From contig NZ_PDJO01000001.1 in assembly GCF_002563775.1 (NCBI RefSeq), positions 231,001 to 295,000 of the forward strand: 64,000 nucleotides of DNA. Direction: 5' to 3'. The notes beneath the pieces were generated by a model. That model made no database searches. It had not been told where the DNA came from and worked only from the letters and a program-made list of their open reading frames with translations. This stretch comes from Thioclava sp. ES.031 (GTDB lineage: Bacteria > Pseudomonadota > Alphaproteobacteria > Rhodobacterales > Rhodobacteraceae). The position numbers and the translations under genes were made by a program. Below are positions 46,057 to 55,062 of the stretch, one piece after another (within the stretch, counting starts at the first letter, position 1; each line of letters starts with the position of its first letter).

Positions 46057-47391
46057 TCACCCCGCTGCGCCGCCAAGAGCGAAGAAATCGAGGAACGGGC
46101 TGAGCAGGTAGCGGATCGGGGAGACCGGTGCGGTCTGCAAGAAAACCTCGGCGGGCATACCGGGCACGAGCAGCCTGCGTTCTTCTGCGTCGAGCTCGCC
46201 CATATCAAAGGTGATCCGCACTTTGTAATAGCTTGCCCCGGTCGCCGGATCGGTCAGCGTGTCGGGGGAGATGCGCGTGATCGTGCCGGTCACGTCGCTC
46301 GAGATTCGCCGCGACAGACCCGGAAAGCGGAGGATCGCAGTCTGGCCTGCCTCCAGGCCGTCGATATTGGTCGGATCGACTTGCGCATTGATGATGAGCG
46401 GCCGCCCGGTCTCTACGATTGCCATCGCCATCTCCGCCGGGCGCAGCACCGCATGCGCGCCGCGCAGGCGCACATCATGCACCGTGCCGCTGACTGGCGC
46501 GCGTAGGGTGCGCCGCGCCAATTCGTTGCGCAGATGTGTGGTGCGCGCCGAGAGTTCGATGGCGCGGGCATTACTGGATTCGAGCTGCGACTCGATTTCC
46601 TCCCGGCGTTGCCATTGCAGCCGCGACGCGGTGAGCACCACGCCGCCGCTTTGCACCGTGAGCTGCGTTTTCTGGGCGCTTAACGCGCCGAGTTGTCGCT
46701 CGAGCGAGACCTGTTCGCGGGTGAGGGCGAGGATTTGCGCCGATGTGGCGAGGCCGCGATCCTTCAGCCGTTCGCGGAGGGCCAGTTCCTTTTCGATCAA
46801 CCGCTCTTCGCGTTCCAGCGCCGAGACCTGCGCATCGAGCCCGTCGCGCTGCGCGCGGATTTGCTGGAGCTGCCGCGCCATATCGGCGCGTTGCTGAGCG
46901 AAGGACTGTTTGCGGGCTTCGAACAGGGAATTCTGCCCCTCGACCAGATCGGTAACATCCGCACGGAGCTTGGCTGCCTCCAAAAGCTGCCTCGGGTAAG
47001 GGACCGTGTTCGCGCCGTCCCGTTCGGCTTGCAGCCGCGCGCGCTGGGCCTGCAGGGCGAAATCCGAGGCTTCGACAATGGCCAGCTCGGTCCGGATGTC
47101 GTCAGAGGCAAGCCGCATCAGCACTTGGCCACGGGTGACGTGATCGCCGCTTTTGACATAGATCTGTTCGATGGTCCCGCCGGTCGGATGCTCGATCACA
47201 TGGCGGGAGCTGTCGACTTCGATCCGTCCTGAGGCCTGGATCGATCCGGCGAGCCGCGTGACGGTGAGCCAAAGGGCGGATCCGATGAAGAGGGCGACGA
47301 TCGCCGCGAGGCCGAAGCTGATCGGGACGCCGTGTTGCGAAGGGGTGCAGCAGGTGCCCCCTTGCCCGGAATGGATGCAGGCGTCGCTCAC
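46057..47391 (-). CDS. Type I secretion membrane-fusion adaptor (HlyD/PrtE type)
   Basis: Periplasmic adaptor that links an ABC exporter to an outer-membrane TolC channel. 444 residues: a short cytosolic N-terminus, one TM (about 24-46), a long helical coiled coil (about 120-290) and C-terminal beta domains ending YLLSPFLDFFALGGAAG. The N-terminus holds an unusual Cys cluster (Cys5, Cys14, Cys15). GTG 47391 overlaps the ATPase stop as GTGA. No TolC gene or RTX-type substrate is nearby. Confidence 0.92.
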   Translation of the reverse strand: MSDACIHSGQGGTCCTPSQHGVPISFGLAAIVALFIGSALWLTVTRLAGSIQASGRIEVDSSRHVIEHPTGGTIEQIYVKSGDHVTRGQVLMRLASDDIRTELAIVEASDFALQAQRARLQAERDGANTVPYPRQLLEAAKLRADVTDLVEGQNSLFEARKQSFAQQRADMARQLQQIRAQRDGLDAQVSALEREERLIEKELALRERLKDRGLATSAQILALTREQVSLERQLGALSAQKTQLTVQSGGVVLTASRLQWQRREEIESQLESSNARAIELSARTTHLRNELARRTLRAPVSGTVHDVRLRGAHAVLRPAEMAMAIVETGRPLIINAQVDPTNIDGLEAGQTAILRFPGLSRRISSDVTGTITRISPDTLTDPATGASYYKVRITFDMGELDAEERRLLVPGMPAEVFLQTAPVSPIRYLLSPFLDFFALGGAAG

Positions 47392-49151
47392 GCGGCGCTG
47401 TCCGCGCGCGGAACCACGCGGGCCTTCGTGGCCGAGGCGATCATGCGCTTGAGGACGTCGTCACGCGCGCCGAGGGCGCGCTGCGCCCCGTGGTCGAGTA
47501 CGAGAATGCGTTCGCATTCGGAGAGCGCGCCGGGGCTGTTGGTCATCACGATCGCCGCGCCGCCGCGTGCCTTCAGATCGCTCAGCATCGTGTGCAGACA
47601 CGCGCCGCCATCTCCACTGAGCAGAAGGTTCGGCTCATCGAGAATGAGCAGGATCGGGTCGTGGTAGAGCGCCCGCGAGAGCGCGACGAGCTGACGCTGG
47701 CGATCGGAGAGTGAAGCCCCCTCGAACTCGATCGGCGTGTCGTAGCCCGCGGGCATTTTGAGAATCATCTGGTGCGCGCCGGCGCGTTTGGCTGCGGCGA
47801 TGACCCGGTCCATGTCGGGCGCGAGGTCGAGCCGGGCGATATTCTCGGCCACGGTGCCGGGGAAAAAGGTGACCGATTGCGGCAGATAGCCGATCAGCCG
47901 TCCCAAATTGTCGCGGTCGTATTGATCCAGCGGCACCTCGTCGAGGCGGATCGTGCCCGAGCTTCGGTGGGAGAAGTTGCACAGGCTGCGCGCGAGAACG
48001 GATTTGCCGGCGCCGAGCGGGCCGATCACCCCGAGCGCCTCACCGGGTTCGAGCGAGAAGCTGATCATCTCGATCGCCGCCCGGTCGGAATTGGCGGGCC
48101 GGACGGTGATGTCTTCGACGGCGAGGCGCGCCTTCGGGCTCACCCATTCGGCGCCCTTTTGCGCGGCCGGGTGAGCGCCGAGCAGGGCCGCCAGCCGGTC
48201 GCGGGCGACGGTGGCGCGCTGCCATTGCGTCCACCCGCCTACGGCTAGTTCGACGGGCGCGAGCGATCGCCCCATCAGGATCGAGGCGGCGATCATCGCC
48301 CCCGCGCTCAACTCGCCTTGCAGGACGAGATAGGCGCCAAGCGCCAGCATCGAGGTTTGCAGCAGCATCCGCAGCGCGCGCATCGAGGCATGGAAGCTGC
48401 CGCTGAGATCGGTGGCATGAATCGCGTTGTCCATCGACTCATGCCGCGCCGCCTGCCAGCGTTTGAAGCCGCTTTCGCGCATCCCGAGCGAAACGACCGT
48501 TTCGATCTGGCGGAGAAAATCGTTTCCGAGATACCGGGCTTTGTTCTCGAGCTGCGTCGTCTCTTCCATTCGCCCACGCGTGACGAACTGTGTGGCGAGA
48601 GACAGCAGGATCAACGTGGCCCCTCCGGCGAAGGCCAGAGCGCCGAGCCACGGGTGGAACACGAACAACACTCCGAGATAGAGCGGCGTCCAGGGCAGAT
48701 CGAACACCGCCGCCGCGACCGGGGAGGCATAATAGCGCTGGACTATTTCCAGATCGCGCAGGGCGTTGTTGGAGGACCGCTCCTGCGTGTTGATGGTGGC
48801 GTCGATGATGGCGGCGTCGAACACGCGCCGCTCGAGGCCGCGCTGATGATCCGCTCCGATTCGGGCGAGCAGGCGACCTCGCGCCCAATCAATGACGCCC
48901 ATCATCGTGAAGAGAAAGGCCACCAGCAGGAACAGGTTGATCAGCGTCGGCAAGGACCGCGCGGGCAGCACGCGGTCATAGACCTGCAGCATGAACAGCG
49001 GCCCCGCGAGAACGAGCAGATTGATGAAGGCCGCGAAAATTGCGACCAGCACGAATTGCCTTCGTACCCGGCCCAGCAGCCGGGCCATCTCCCGGCGCCC
49101 TTTGACGATGTTGCGTTTGATGATGGCTTGATCGGTGTTGGAATATGGCAT
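47388..49151 (-). CDS. Type I secretion ABC ATPase/permease with eroded motifs (PrtD type)
   Basis: Inner-membrane exporter half, 587 residues: a TM domain (about 30-310, five to six TMs) and a nucleotide-binding domain. Walker A is GPLGAGKS (377-384) and Walker B LLILDEP (501-507). The ABC signature is LSDRQ (481-485) instead of LSGGQ, the D-loop region reads LLLSGDGG, and the switch His is Asn538 (VMTNSP). ATP hydrolysis may be weak unless the partner site compensates. Operon with the adaptor. Confidence 0.9.
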   Translation of the reverse strand: MPYSNTDQAIIKRNIVKGRREMARLLGRVRRQFVLVAIFAAFINLLVLAGPLFMLQVYDRVLPARSLPTLINLFLLVAFLFTMMGVIDWARGRLLARIGADHQRGLERRVFDAAIIDATINTQERSSNNALRDLEIVQRYYASPVAAAVFDLPWTPLYLGVLFVFHPWLGALAFAGGATLILLSLATQFVTRGRMEETTQLENKARYLGNDFLRQIETVVSLGMRESGFKRWQAARHESMDNAIHATDLSGSFHASMRALRMLLQTSMLALGAYLVLQGELSAGAMIAASILMGRSLAPVELAVGGWTQWQRATVARDRLAALLGAHPAAQKGAEWVSPKARLAVEDITVRPANSDRAAIEMISFSLEPGEALGVIGPLGAGKSVLARSLCNFSHRSSGTIRLDEVPLDQYDRDNLGRLIGYLPQSVTFFPGTVAENIARLDLAPDMDRVIAAAKRAGAHQMILKMPAGYDTPIEFEGASLSDRQRQLVALSRALYHDPILLILDEPNLLLSGDGGACLHTMLSDLKARGGAAIVMTNSPGALSECERILVLDHGAQRALGARDDVLKRMIASATKARVVPRADSAA

Positions 49152-49367
49152 CGTGCTCTCCCCGCGATGACGGGCGCTGATCGGAGCGCCGCGCTTGGCA
49201 AGGGTGGCGCGAGGGCGCTGAACGGGGCGTTAATTTCCCCGCGCCTTTTCCCGTCAATTCGATCCATTTCTTCCGGAACTCCGGAGTTCTGAGCGACTCG
49301 CGTTGCGGCACGACCGGATGCGCCCTATCTATTTCAGGACCTAAGCCGCAACGAAGGGGGAGCGACT

Positions 49368-50144
49368 TTGGCGCAGGAATTTGAACAGAAGACCGCGGCG
49401 CGCATCGGCGTGCGGTGGTCTGCGGTGGCTACGATGACGGCGCTTGCGCTGGGGTTGGCCGCCTGCGCGCCTGCACCGCCCGCGACCGGTATTCAGGACC
49501 CTTACGAGGCTGCCAACCGCAAGACGCATGAGTTCAACAAGAAGCTCGATTCGGCCTTCTTCCGCGCCGATTCGACCGATGGCAGTGGCCCCGGGCCGGT
49601 GACGAAGACGCTCTATAATGTCGGCAGCAATCTCAGCCTGCCGGGCAAAGTGCTCAACTCTTTGCTGCAAGGACGACCCGAGCCGGCGGTGAAGAACACT
49701 TTCCGATTCTTCATCAACTCGACGATCGGGCTGGGGGGGATTTTCGATCCGGCGGGGACGGATTTCTCGTTGCCCGAGACGGATACCGATTTCGGCGAGA
49801 CGCTGCATGTCTGGGGCGTTGGCGAGGGCAATTATCAGGAATTGCCGGTCTTCGGGCCGTCCACGACGCGTGATACAGTCGGGATGGTGGTCGATTTCGT
49901 GATCGACCCGCTGGGCGCGCTGCCGGATAAAGAGCGCATCGCCGCAGGGGCGCTACGCTTCGGCGGCAATGTCGCGAAGCGCAACATGTATGGCACCACT
50001 GTCGATTCGATCCTGTATGACAGTGCCGACAGCTATGCCCAAAGCCGGCTTCTGTATTTGCAGAACCGACGCTACGAACTCAATGGCGAGGAGGCCACCG
50101 ATGCGAATGCCTACGATCCCTACGAAGACCTACTGCCGCAATAG
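49368..50144 (+). CDS. mlaA: MlaA (VacJ) family outer-membrane lipoprotein
   Basis: Removes mislocalised phospholipids from the outer leaflet of the outer membrane. 258 residues with a lipobox LAAC (Cys33). DPYEAANRKTHEFNKKLD and FFINSTIGLGGIFDPA are family motifs, followed by GETLHVWGVGEGNY. Start TTG 49368 is chosen for AAGGGGGAGCG upstream; a downstream ATG in the signal region would give a very short signal. Its 3' end overlaps mlaC by 44 bp. Confidence 0.92.
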   Translation: MAQEFEQKTAARIGVRWSAVATMTALALGLAACAPAPPATGIQDPYEAANRKTHEFNKKLDSAFFRADSTDGSGPGPVTKTLYNVGSNLSLPGKVLNSLLQGRPEPAVKNTFRFFINSTIGLGGIFDPAGTDFSLPETDTDFGETLHVWGVGEGNYQELPVFGPSTTRDTVGMVVDFVIDPLGALPDKERIAAGALRFGGNVAKRNMYGTTVDSILYDSADSYAQSRLLYLQNRRYELNGEEATDANAYDPYEDLLPQ

Positions 50145-50730
50145 GCGGCAGGTTCTGGGCCTCGGCGCGGCGGGTCTGGCGGTAGCCCTGGTGCCGGGGT
50201 CGGCATATGCGCTGACGGATGCGCAGGCGCGCGCGCTGATCCAGAAAGCGGTGAACGAGGTCAACGCGGCCATCGCCTCGGGGCGCACCGGGCCCGCTCT
50301 CTATGCGATGTTCGAACGAATTTTCGCCCGATATGCGGATGTGAACGTCATCGCGCGTTCGGCGCTGGGCGTGGCGGCGCGGCAGGCGAGCCCGGCGCAG
50401 CTCGCAGCTTTCACCAAGGCGTTCCAAGGCTACCTCTCGCGCAAATACGGCAAGCGGTTCCGCGAGTTCCAAGGCGCGAAGTTCCAGATTCAGGGCGCCC
50501 GCCCGGTGAAAACCTTCTTCGAGGTGAAGACGCTCGCGAGCCTGCCGGGGCAGGCTCCGTTCGAGGTGCTGTGGCAGGTCTCGGATCGCTCGGGCAGCGA
50601 CAAGTTCTTCAACCTGATCGTGGAGGGGGTGAACATGCTCGCCTCCGAACGGGCCGAGATCGGCGCGATGCTCGATCGGCGTCGCGGCAATATCAACGCG
50701 ATGATCGAGGATCTGAAACGGGCAGGGTAA
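50101..50730 (+). CDS. mlaC: MlaC family periplasmic phospholipid-binding protein
   Basis: Carries phospholipids between the outer-membrane MlaA complex and the inner-membrane MlaFEDB transporter. 209 residues: a Tat-like signal (NRRQVLGLGAAGLAVALVPGSAYA, RR at 15-16), then FARYADVNVIARSALGVAARQ and KTFFEVKTLASLPGQAPFEVLW of the Ttg2D/MlaC family. ATG 50101 follows GAGGAGG. mlaD, mlaE and mlaF are not in the window. Confidence 0.9.
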   Translation: MRMPTIPTKTYCRNRRQVLGLGAAGLAVALVPGSAYALTDAQARALIQKAVNEVNAAIASGRTGPALYAMFERIFARYADVNVIARSALGVAARQASPAQLAAFTKAFQGYLSRKYGKRFREFQGAKFQIQGARPVKTFFEVKTLASLPGQAPFEVLWQVSDRSGSDKFFNLIVEGVNMLASERAEIGAMLDRRRGNINAMIEDLKRAG

Positions 50731-50771
50731 CCGGCGCGGGCTTCGGCCCGGCAAGATACCGTGCCAAATGA

Positions 50772-50805
50772 GAACGCCCGGGCCAGTGGTCCGGGCGTTT
50801 CTTTC
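50772..50805 (+). terminator. Terminator after mlaC
   Basis: GAACGCCCGG / CCGGGCGTTTC hairpin with a GCCAGTGGT loop and a T-rich tail; may also serve the convergent PBP gene. Confidence 0.85.
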
Positions 50806-50821
50806 GTTTCGGGCCGGTCGT

Positions 50822-53026
50822 TCAGTTGCTGCCGAAGATGTTCAGCAACTCGTTGAGGATCGACTGCGACGGGTCGCGCCGTTTCGGCTGTGCAGGGGCT
50901 TGTCCCGCGCTCTGGCTTTGGCCCTGATATTGCTGATCCGGCACCTGCCAGTCGCCCGGATGGGCCATCGGCAGCGGCTTGGGGTCTTCGCCGTTGAGCA
51001 CACGCTTCATCGTCTCATGGAAGATCTCGGCGGGCAGGCCGCCCCCGGTCGTCCCTTTCAGCGGCGTGTTGTCGTCATTGCCCATCCAGACGCCGACGAC
51101 GTAATCCGAGGTGAAGCCGACGAACCAGGCATCGCGTGCGCTCTGCGTGGTGCCGGTCTTGCCCGCGATCTCGTAGCCGTCGATATTTGCGCGGCGACCG
51201 GTCCCGTGCAGCACGACCTGACGCATCATATAGGTCAGTTCCTGCGCCGCCTTCTGCGAGATCACCCGCTCGCCGATCCCGCCGGGTTTGCCGAAGAGCG
51301 GCTGGTCGTCGCCTCTCAGCGTCAGCGAGGTCAGGCCATAGGGCTGAACCGAAGAGCCGCCATTGAGGATGCCCGCATAGGCCCCGGTCATGTCGAGCAG
51401 GTCCGATTCCCCCACGCCAAGCGCCACCGAGGGCAGGTTCGGCAGGTCCTGCGCAAAGCCGAAGCCTTCCGCGACCTTGATGACATTCTCGCGCCCCACG
51501 GCCTCGGAGACGCGCACCGTGGCGACGTTCACCGAATGCTCGAGCGCCGTGGTCAGCGTGATCGGCCCCATGTAGCTGCGCTCGTAGTTGCGCGGGCTCC
51601 AATCGGGTGAGCCGGGCATCTTCACCGTGACCGGCGCGTCATCCACCATCGAATCCGGGGTGTAGCCCAAATCGAGCGCGGTCGCGTAGACGAAGGGCTT
51701 GAAGGTCGAGCCGGTCTGCCGCTGCGCCATGGTTGCGTGGTTGAACGCGCCCGAGACCTTCGTGGCCCGGCCGCCGACCATGCCGCGCACGGCGCCATCG
51801 GCGCTCATCACGACGATCGCGGCCTCTGCCTTCGAGCCTTTGGAGACCTTGTTATCGTAGACCGTTTTCATCGCGTCTTCGGCGGCCGACTGGATGCGCT
51901 GATCGAGCGTGGTGTTGATGACCACATCCTCGGTCGTGTCGCGCGACAGGAAGTCCGGGATCGTATCCATCACCCAATCCGCGAAATAGCCGCCCGCGCG
52001 TTTCTGCGCCGCTTGGCTCAGCGTGGCGGGATTGTTCTTCGCGTCGAGATATTGCCGGTCCGTCAGGTAGTTTTGCTCATGCATGAGGCTGAGAACGGTC
52101 TCCGCGCGCTCCTGCGAGCGTTTGAGGCTCGAGGTCGGGGCGTAATAGCTCGGGGCTTTCAGAAGACCCGCCAGCATAGCGGCCTGCTGCGGATCGACAT
52201 TGGCCGCCGAGATGCCGAAATAGCGCTCCGACGCGGCCTCGAAGCCGCGCGCGCCCGCACCGAGATAGGCGCGGTTGAGGTAGATCGAAAGGATTTCATC
52301 TTTCGAGTATTTCAGTTCCAGCGCGAAGGCGTAGGGCACTTCCTTGATCTTGCGGCGCAGACCGCCCGAACGGCAGTCATTCTCATAGGCGGCTTCGTTC
52401 TTCCATTTCTTCGGGTCGAACTTCACGCCGAGGCACAGGAGCTTCGCGGTCTGCTGCGTGATGGTCGAACCGCCGTTGCCGTCGAACGGCCCGCGCCCTT
52501 CGCGCATGTTGATCGCCATTGCCGAGGCGATGCCGCGCGGCGAGATGCCGAAGTGATGGTAGAAGCGGCGGTCTTCCGTCGCGACCACGGCGTCGCGCAG
52601 ATAGGGCGAGACGTTCTTCGCGTCGATCTGGCCGCCGAAGGTCTCGCCGCGCCAGGCGAAGACCTTGCCCTGATCGTCGAGCATCGTCACCGAGCCGCGG
52701 GTGCGCCCGTCGAGCAGCTTCGTGTAGTCGGGCAGGGTCGAGTAGAAATACATCGTCGCGGCGCCGACCACGAGCGCGACGATCATCGCGAGCCGCCAGC
52801 CCACACCCCAGACAATCCGCCAGATCAGCCGGGCGAGTCCGATGATCAGACCGGTGAACGGCCCGTTGCGCCGCGGCGGCTTGCCGCCGCCACCGCCGCC
52901 GTTTCCGCCACCCCGCCGTGCGGTCTTGCGCGGTTTGGTGGGTTTCGATGCCTTGGGAGGCTGCTTCGAAGAGGAATAGCGCTTGTCGGCCACGAGGCGC
53001 CCGCGCCCTCCGCCTTTCTGAGTCAT
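50822..53026 (-). CDS. Class A penicillin-binding protein (PBP1A family)
   Basis: Bifunctional peptidoglycan synthase: glycan polymerisation and cross-linking in the periplasm. 734 residues: a basic Gly/Lys-rich cytosolic tail (1-75), a TM (about 78-96), a transglycosylase domain with catalytic Glu151 (VATEDRRFYHH) and GGSTITQQTAK, then a transpeptidase with Ser440-x-x-Lys443 (GSTFKP), SVN (498-500) and KTG (623-625). All key residues are present. The C-terminus is Gln/Pro-rich. Confidence 0.96.
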   Translation of the reverse strand: MTQKGGGRGRLVADKRYSSSKQPPKASKPTKPRKTARRGGGNGGGGGGKPPRRNGPFTGLIIGLARLIWRIVWGVGWRLAMIVALVVGAATMYFYSTLPDYTKLLDGRTRGSVTMLDDQGKVFAWRGETFGGQIDAKNVSPYLRDAVVATEDRRFYHHFGISPRGIASAMAINMREGRGPFDGNGGSTITQQTAKLLCLGVKFDPKKWKNEAAYENDCRSGGLRRKIKEVPYAFALELKYSKDEILSIYLNRAYLGAGARGFEAASERYFGISAANVDPQQAAMLAGLLKAPSYYAPTSSLKRSQERAETVLSLMHEQNYLTDRQYLDAKNNPATLSQAAQKRAGGYFADWVMDTIPDFLSRDTTEDVVINTTLDQRIQSAAEDAMKTVYDNKVSKGSKAEAAIVVMSADGAVRGMVGGRATKVSGAFNHATMAQRQTGSTFKPFVYATALDLGYTPDSMVDDAPVTVKMPGSPDWSPRNYERSYMGPITLTTALEHSVNVATVRVSEAVGRENVIKVAEGFGFAQDLPNLPSVALGVGESDLLDMTGAYAGILNGGSSVQPYGLTSLTLRGDDQPLFGKPGGIGERVISQKAAQELTYMMRQVVLHGTGRRANIDGYEIAGKTGTTQSARDAWFVGFTSDYVVGVWMGNDDNTPLKGTTGGGLPAEIFHETMKRVLNGEDPKPLPMAHPGDWQVPDQQYQGQSQSAGQAPAQPKRRDPSQSILNELLNIFGSN

Positions 53027-53143
53027 CTGCCTGTTCCGCTGCCTGCGTTTTAATTGCGCGCAATCTACACGGGCCGACCCGAGATGTGCACCCGCGAAAA
53101 ATCACGTTTCAGATTTGCAATGTGATTAAAAAATCAGCAAAGC

Positions 53144-53156
53144 GCACAAAATGTGC
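53144..53156. promoter_or_regulatory. Palindrome upstream of the P-II gene
   Basis: GCACAAAATGTGC lies about 140 bp upstream of the P-II gene. It recalls NtrC half-sites (GCAC...GTGC), but the spacing is 5 rather than 7 bases, so this is only a candidate operator. The whole 53027-53296 spacer is AT-richer than its flanks and has no gene. Confidence 0.25.
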
Positions 53157-53296
53157 AAATTTGAGCCGGAATCCGCTGACGCTGCTACTCGGACGGAACC
53201 TCGTTTCCTTGTGTGAAAGGGGCACAGCGGGCCTTTTAACACCGTGCGATGTCACCAAGCGGGCATCGAAAGGGCTGAACAAGGAAGGGATGTCAG

Positions 53297-53635
53297 GTGA
53301 AACTCATCATTGCAGCAATCAAGCCGTTCAAGCTGGAGGAGGTGCGCGAGGCGCTCACCACCATCGGCGTGCGCGGAATGATGGTGACCGAGATCAAAGG
53401 CTTCGGTGCCCAGTCGGGTCACACGGAAATCTATCGTGGCGCCGAATACGCCGTGAACTTCGTGCCGAAGGTCAAGCTGGAGATCGTCGTCGCTGACGGC
53501 CTCGCCGACGAGGTTGTCGACACGATCATGAAAGCCGCGAAAACCGACAAGATCGGCGACGGCAAAATCTTCGTTCTCGATGTCGGGCAGGCGGTTCGCG
53601 TGCGCACCGGCGAATCCAATGACGACGCGCTTTAA
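53297..53635 (+). CDS. glnK: P-II nitrogen regulatory protein
   Basis: Trimeric signal protein that reports nitrogen and energy state and gates AmtB. 112 residues with MKLIIAAIKPFKLEEVREAL, the T-loop EIYRGAEYAVNF with the uridylylation site Tyr51, and GDGKIFVLDVGQAVRVRTGE. GTG 53297 follows GGAAGGGATGTCAG. Placed 25 bp before amtB, the usual glnK-amtB order, which is why glnK is preferred over glnB. Confidence 0.95.
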   Translation: MKLIIAAIKPFKLEEVREALTTIGVRGMMVTEIKGFGAQSGHTEIYRGAEYAVNFVPKVKLEIVVADGLADEVVDTIMKAAKTDKIGDGKIFVLDVGQAVRVRTGESNDDAL

Positions 53636-53660
53636 GGCGCGACAGGGGGAAAGTAGGAAA

Positions 53661-54989
53661 ATGAACAAGCTTTCGAAAATCACTGGCCTTGCGGTTGCGA
53701 TGACCGCGGTGGCCCTGCCGGCGCTGGCGCAAGACGCCGCCCCGGTCGATCCGCCGGCCAATGAGATCGGCTTCATCCTGAACACCTTCATGTTCCTCGT
53801 CACCGGCTTCCTGGTGATGTGGATGGGCGCGGGCTTCTCGATGCTCGAGGCTGGCCTCGTGCGCTCGAAGAACGTGACCATGCAGTCGCTGAAGAACATC
53901 GCGCTCTTCGCGATCGCGGCGATCATGTACTATCTGATCGGCTATAACCTGATGTATCCGGGCGACGGCTGGTCGATCAACGGCGTGCTGGGTGCCTTCT
54001 CGACCACCTCGCTCGAGCCCGTTGGCGTCGGCGCGGATTCGGTCGACCTGACCTACGCTTCGGTCGGTTCGGACTTCTTCTTCCAGCTGATGTTCTGCGC
54101 CACCACCGCGTCGATCGTTTCGGGCACCCTGGCCGAGCGCATCAAGCTGTGGCCGTTCCTGATCTTCACCGTGATCCTGACGGGCTTCATCTACCCGATC
54201 CAGGCTTCGTGGAAATGGGGCGGTGGCTTCCTGGACGCCGATTTCGGCTTCCTCGACTTCGCTGGCTCGACCGTCGTGCACTCGGTCGGTGGCTGGGCAG
54301 CTCTCGCAGGCGCTCTGATCCTCGGCCCGCGTATCGGCAAGTATAAGGACGGCAAGGTCCAGGCTATGCCCGGTTCGAACCTGACGCTCGCCACGCTCGG
54401 TACCTTCATCCTGTGGCTCGGCTGGTTCGGCTTCAACGGCGGTTCGCAGCTCTACATGAACACCGTGGGCAACGTCGCCGATATCTCGCGCATCTTCGCC
54501 AACACCAACACGGCAGCTGCCGGTGGCGCGATCGCAGCGCTGATCCTGACCCAGATCCTCTACAAGAAGCCGGATCTGACCATGGTTCTCAACGGCGCTC
54601 TGGCTGGCCTCGTGTCGATCACGGCTGAGCCGCTGACCCCGAGCCTCGGTGCAGCGACCATCATCGGCGCGATCGGCGGTATCATCGTGGTCCTGCTGGT
54701 TCCGATGCTCGACAAGCTGAAAATCGACGACGTCGTGGGCGCTATCCCAGTCCACCTCGGCGCTGGTATCTGGGGCACGCTGGCTGTTCCGATCACCAAC
54801 CCGGACGGCACCTTCTACGGCCAGATCGTTTCGATCATCATCGTCGGCATCTTCGTCTTCGTGGTCTCGGCAATCGTCTGGTTCATCCTCAAAGCCGTCA
54901 TGGGCATCCGCGCCCCGGCCGAGGACGAGATGATGGGCCTCGACAAGGCGGAACTGGGCATGGAAGCCTATCCGGAGTTCGTCAACTAA
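53661..54989 (+). CDS. amtB: Ammonium transporter
   Basis: Inner-membrane ammonium channel regulated by the P-II protein encoded upstream. 442 residues with a cleavable signal (MNKLSKITGLAVAMTAVALPALA) and 11 TM segments. AGFSMLEAGLVRSKN is the family N-terminal motif, and the twin pore His are in STVVHSVGGWAAL and AIPVHLGAG. Bounded by a terminator. Confidence 0.97.
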   Translation: MNKLSKITGLAVAMTAVALPALAQDAAPVDPPANEIGFILNTFMFLVTGFLVMWMGAGFSMLEAGLVRSKNVTMQSLKNIALFAIAAIMYYLIGYNLMYPGDGWSINGVLGAFSTTSLEPVGVGADSVDLTYASVGSDFFFQLMFCATTASIVSGTLAERIKLWPFLIFTVILTGFIYPIQASWKWGGGFLDADFGFLDFAGSTVVHSVGGWAALAGALILGPRIGKYKDGKVQAMPGSNLTLATLGTFILWLGWFGFNGGSQLYMNTVGNVADISRIFANTNTAAAGGAIAALILTQILYKKPDLTMVLNGALAGLVSITAEPLTPSLGAATIIGAIGGIIVVLLVPMLDKLKIDDVVGAIPVHLGAGIWGTLAVPITNPDGTFYGQIVSIIIVGIFVFVVSAIVWFILKAVMGIRAPAEDEMMGLDKAELGMEAYPEFVN

Positions 54990-55012
54990 GACGCTTCATC
55001 CAAGACAAAGCG

Positions 55013-55044
55013 AAAGGCCCGGGAGCGATCCCGGGCCTTTTTTC
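55013..55044. terminator. Bidirectional Rho-independent terminator
   Basis: AAAGGCCCGGGA / TCCCGGGCCTTTTTT with a GCGA loop between convergent amtB and emrB. Confidence 0.9.
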
Positions 55045-55062
55045 ATTGCGTCTGGTGTCGGC

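Noticed and set aside
50101..50144. Frameshift between mlaA and mlaC
   Set aside because: Both proteins are complete with their own signals; the overlap is a normal start inside the upstream gene with a good ribosome site.
53219..53245. Sigma-54-type promoter before the P-II gene (GG-N10-GC)
   Set aside because: The GG and GC spacing can be met, but the surrounding TGGCAC/TTGC consensus is poor, and such patterns are frequent in GC-rich DNA.
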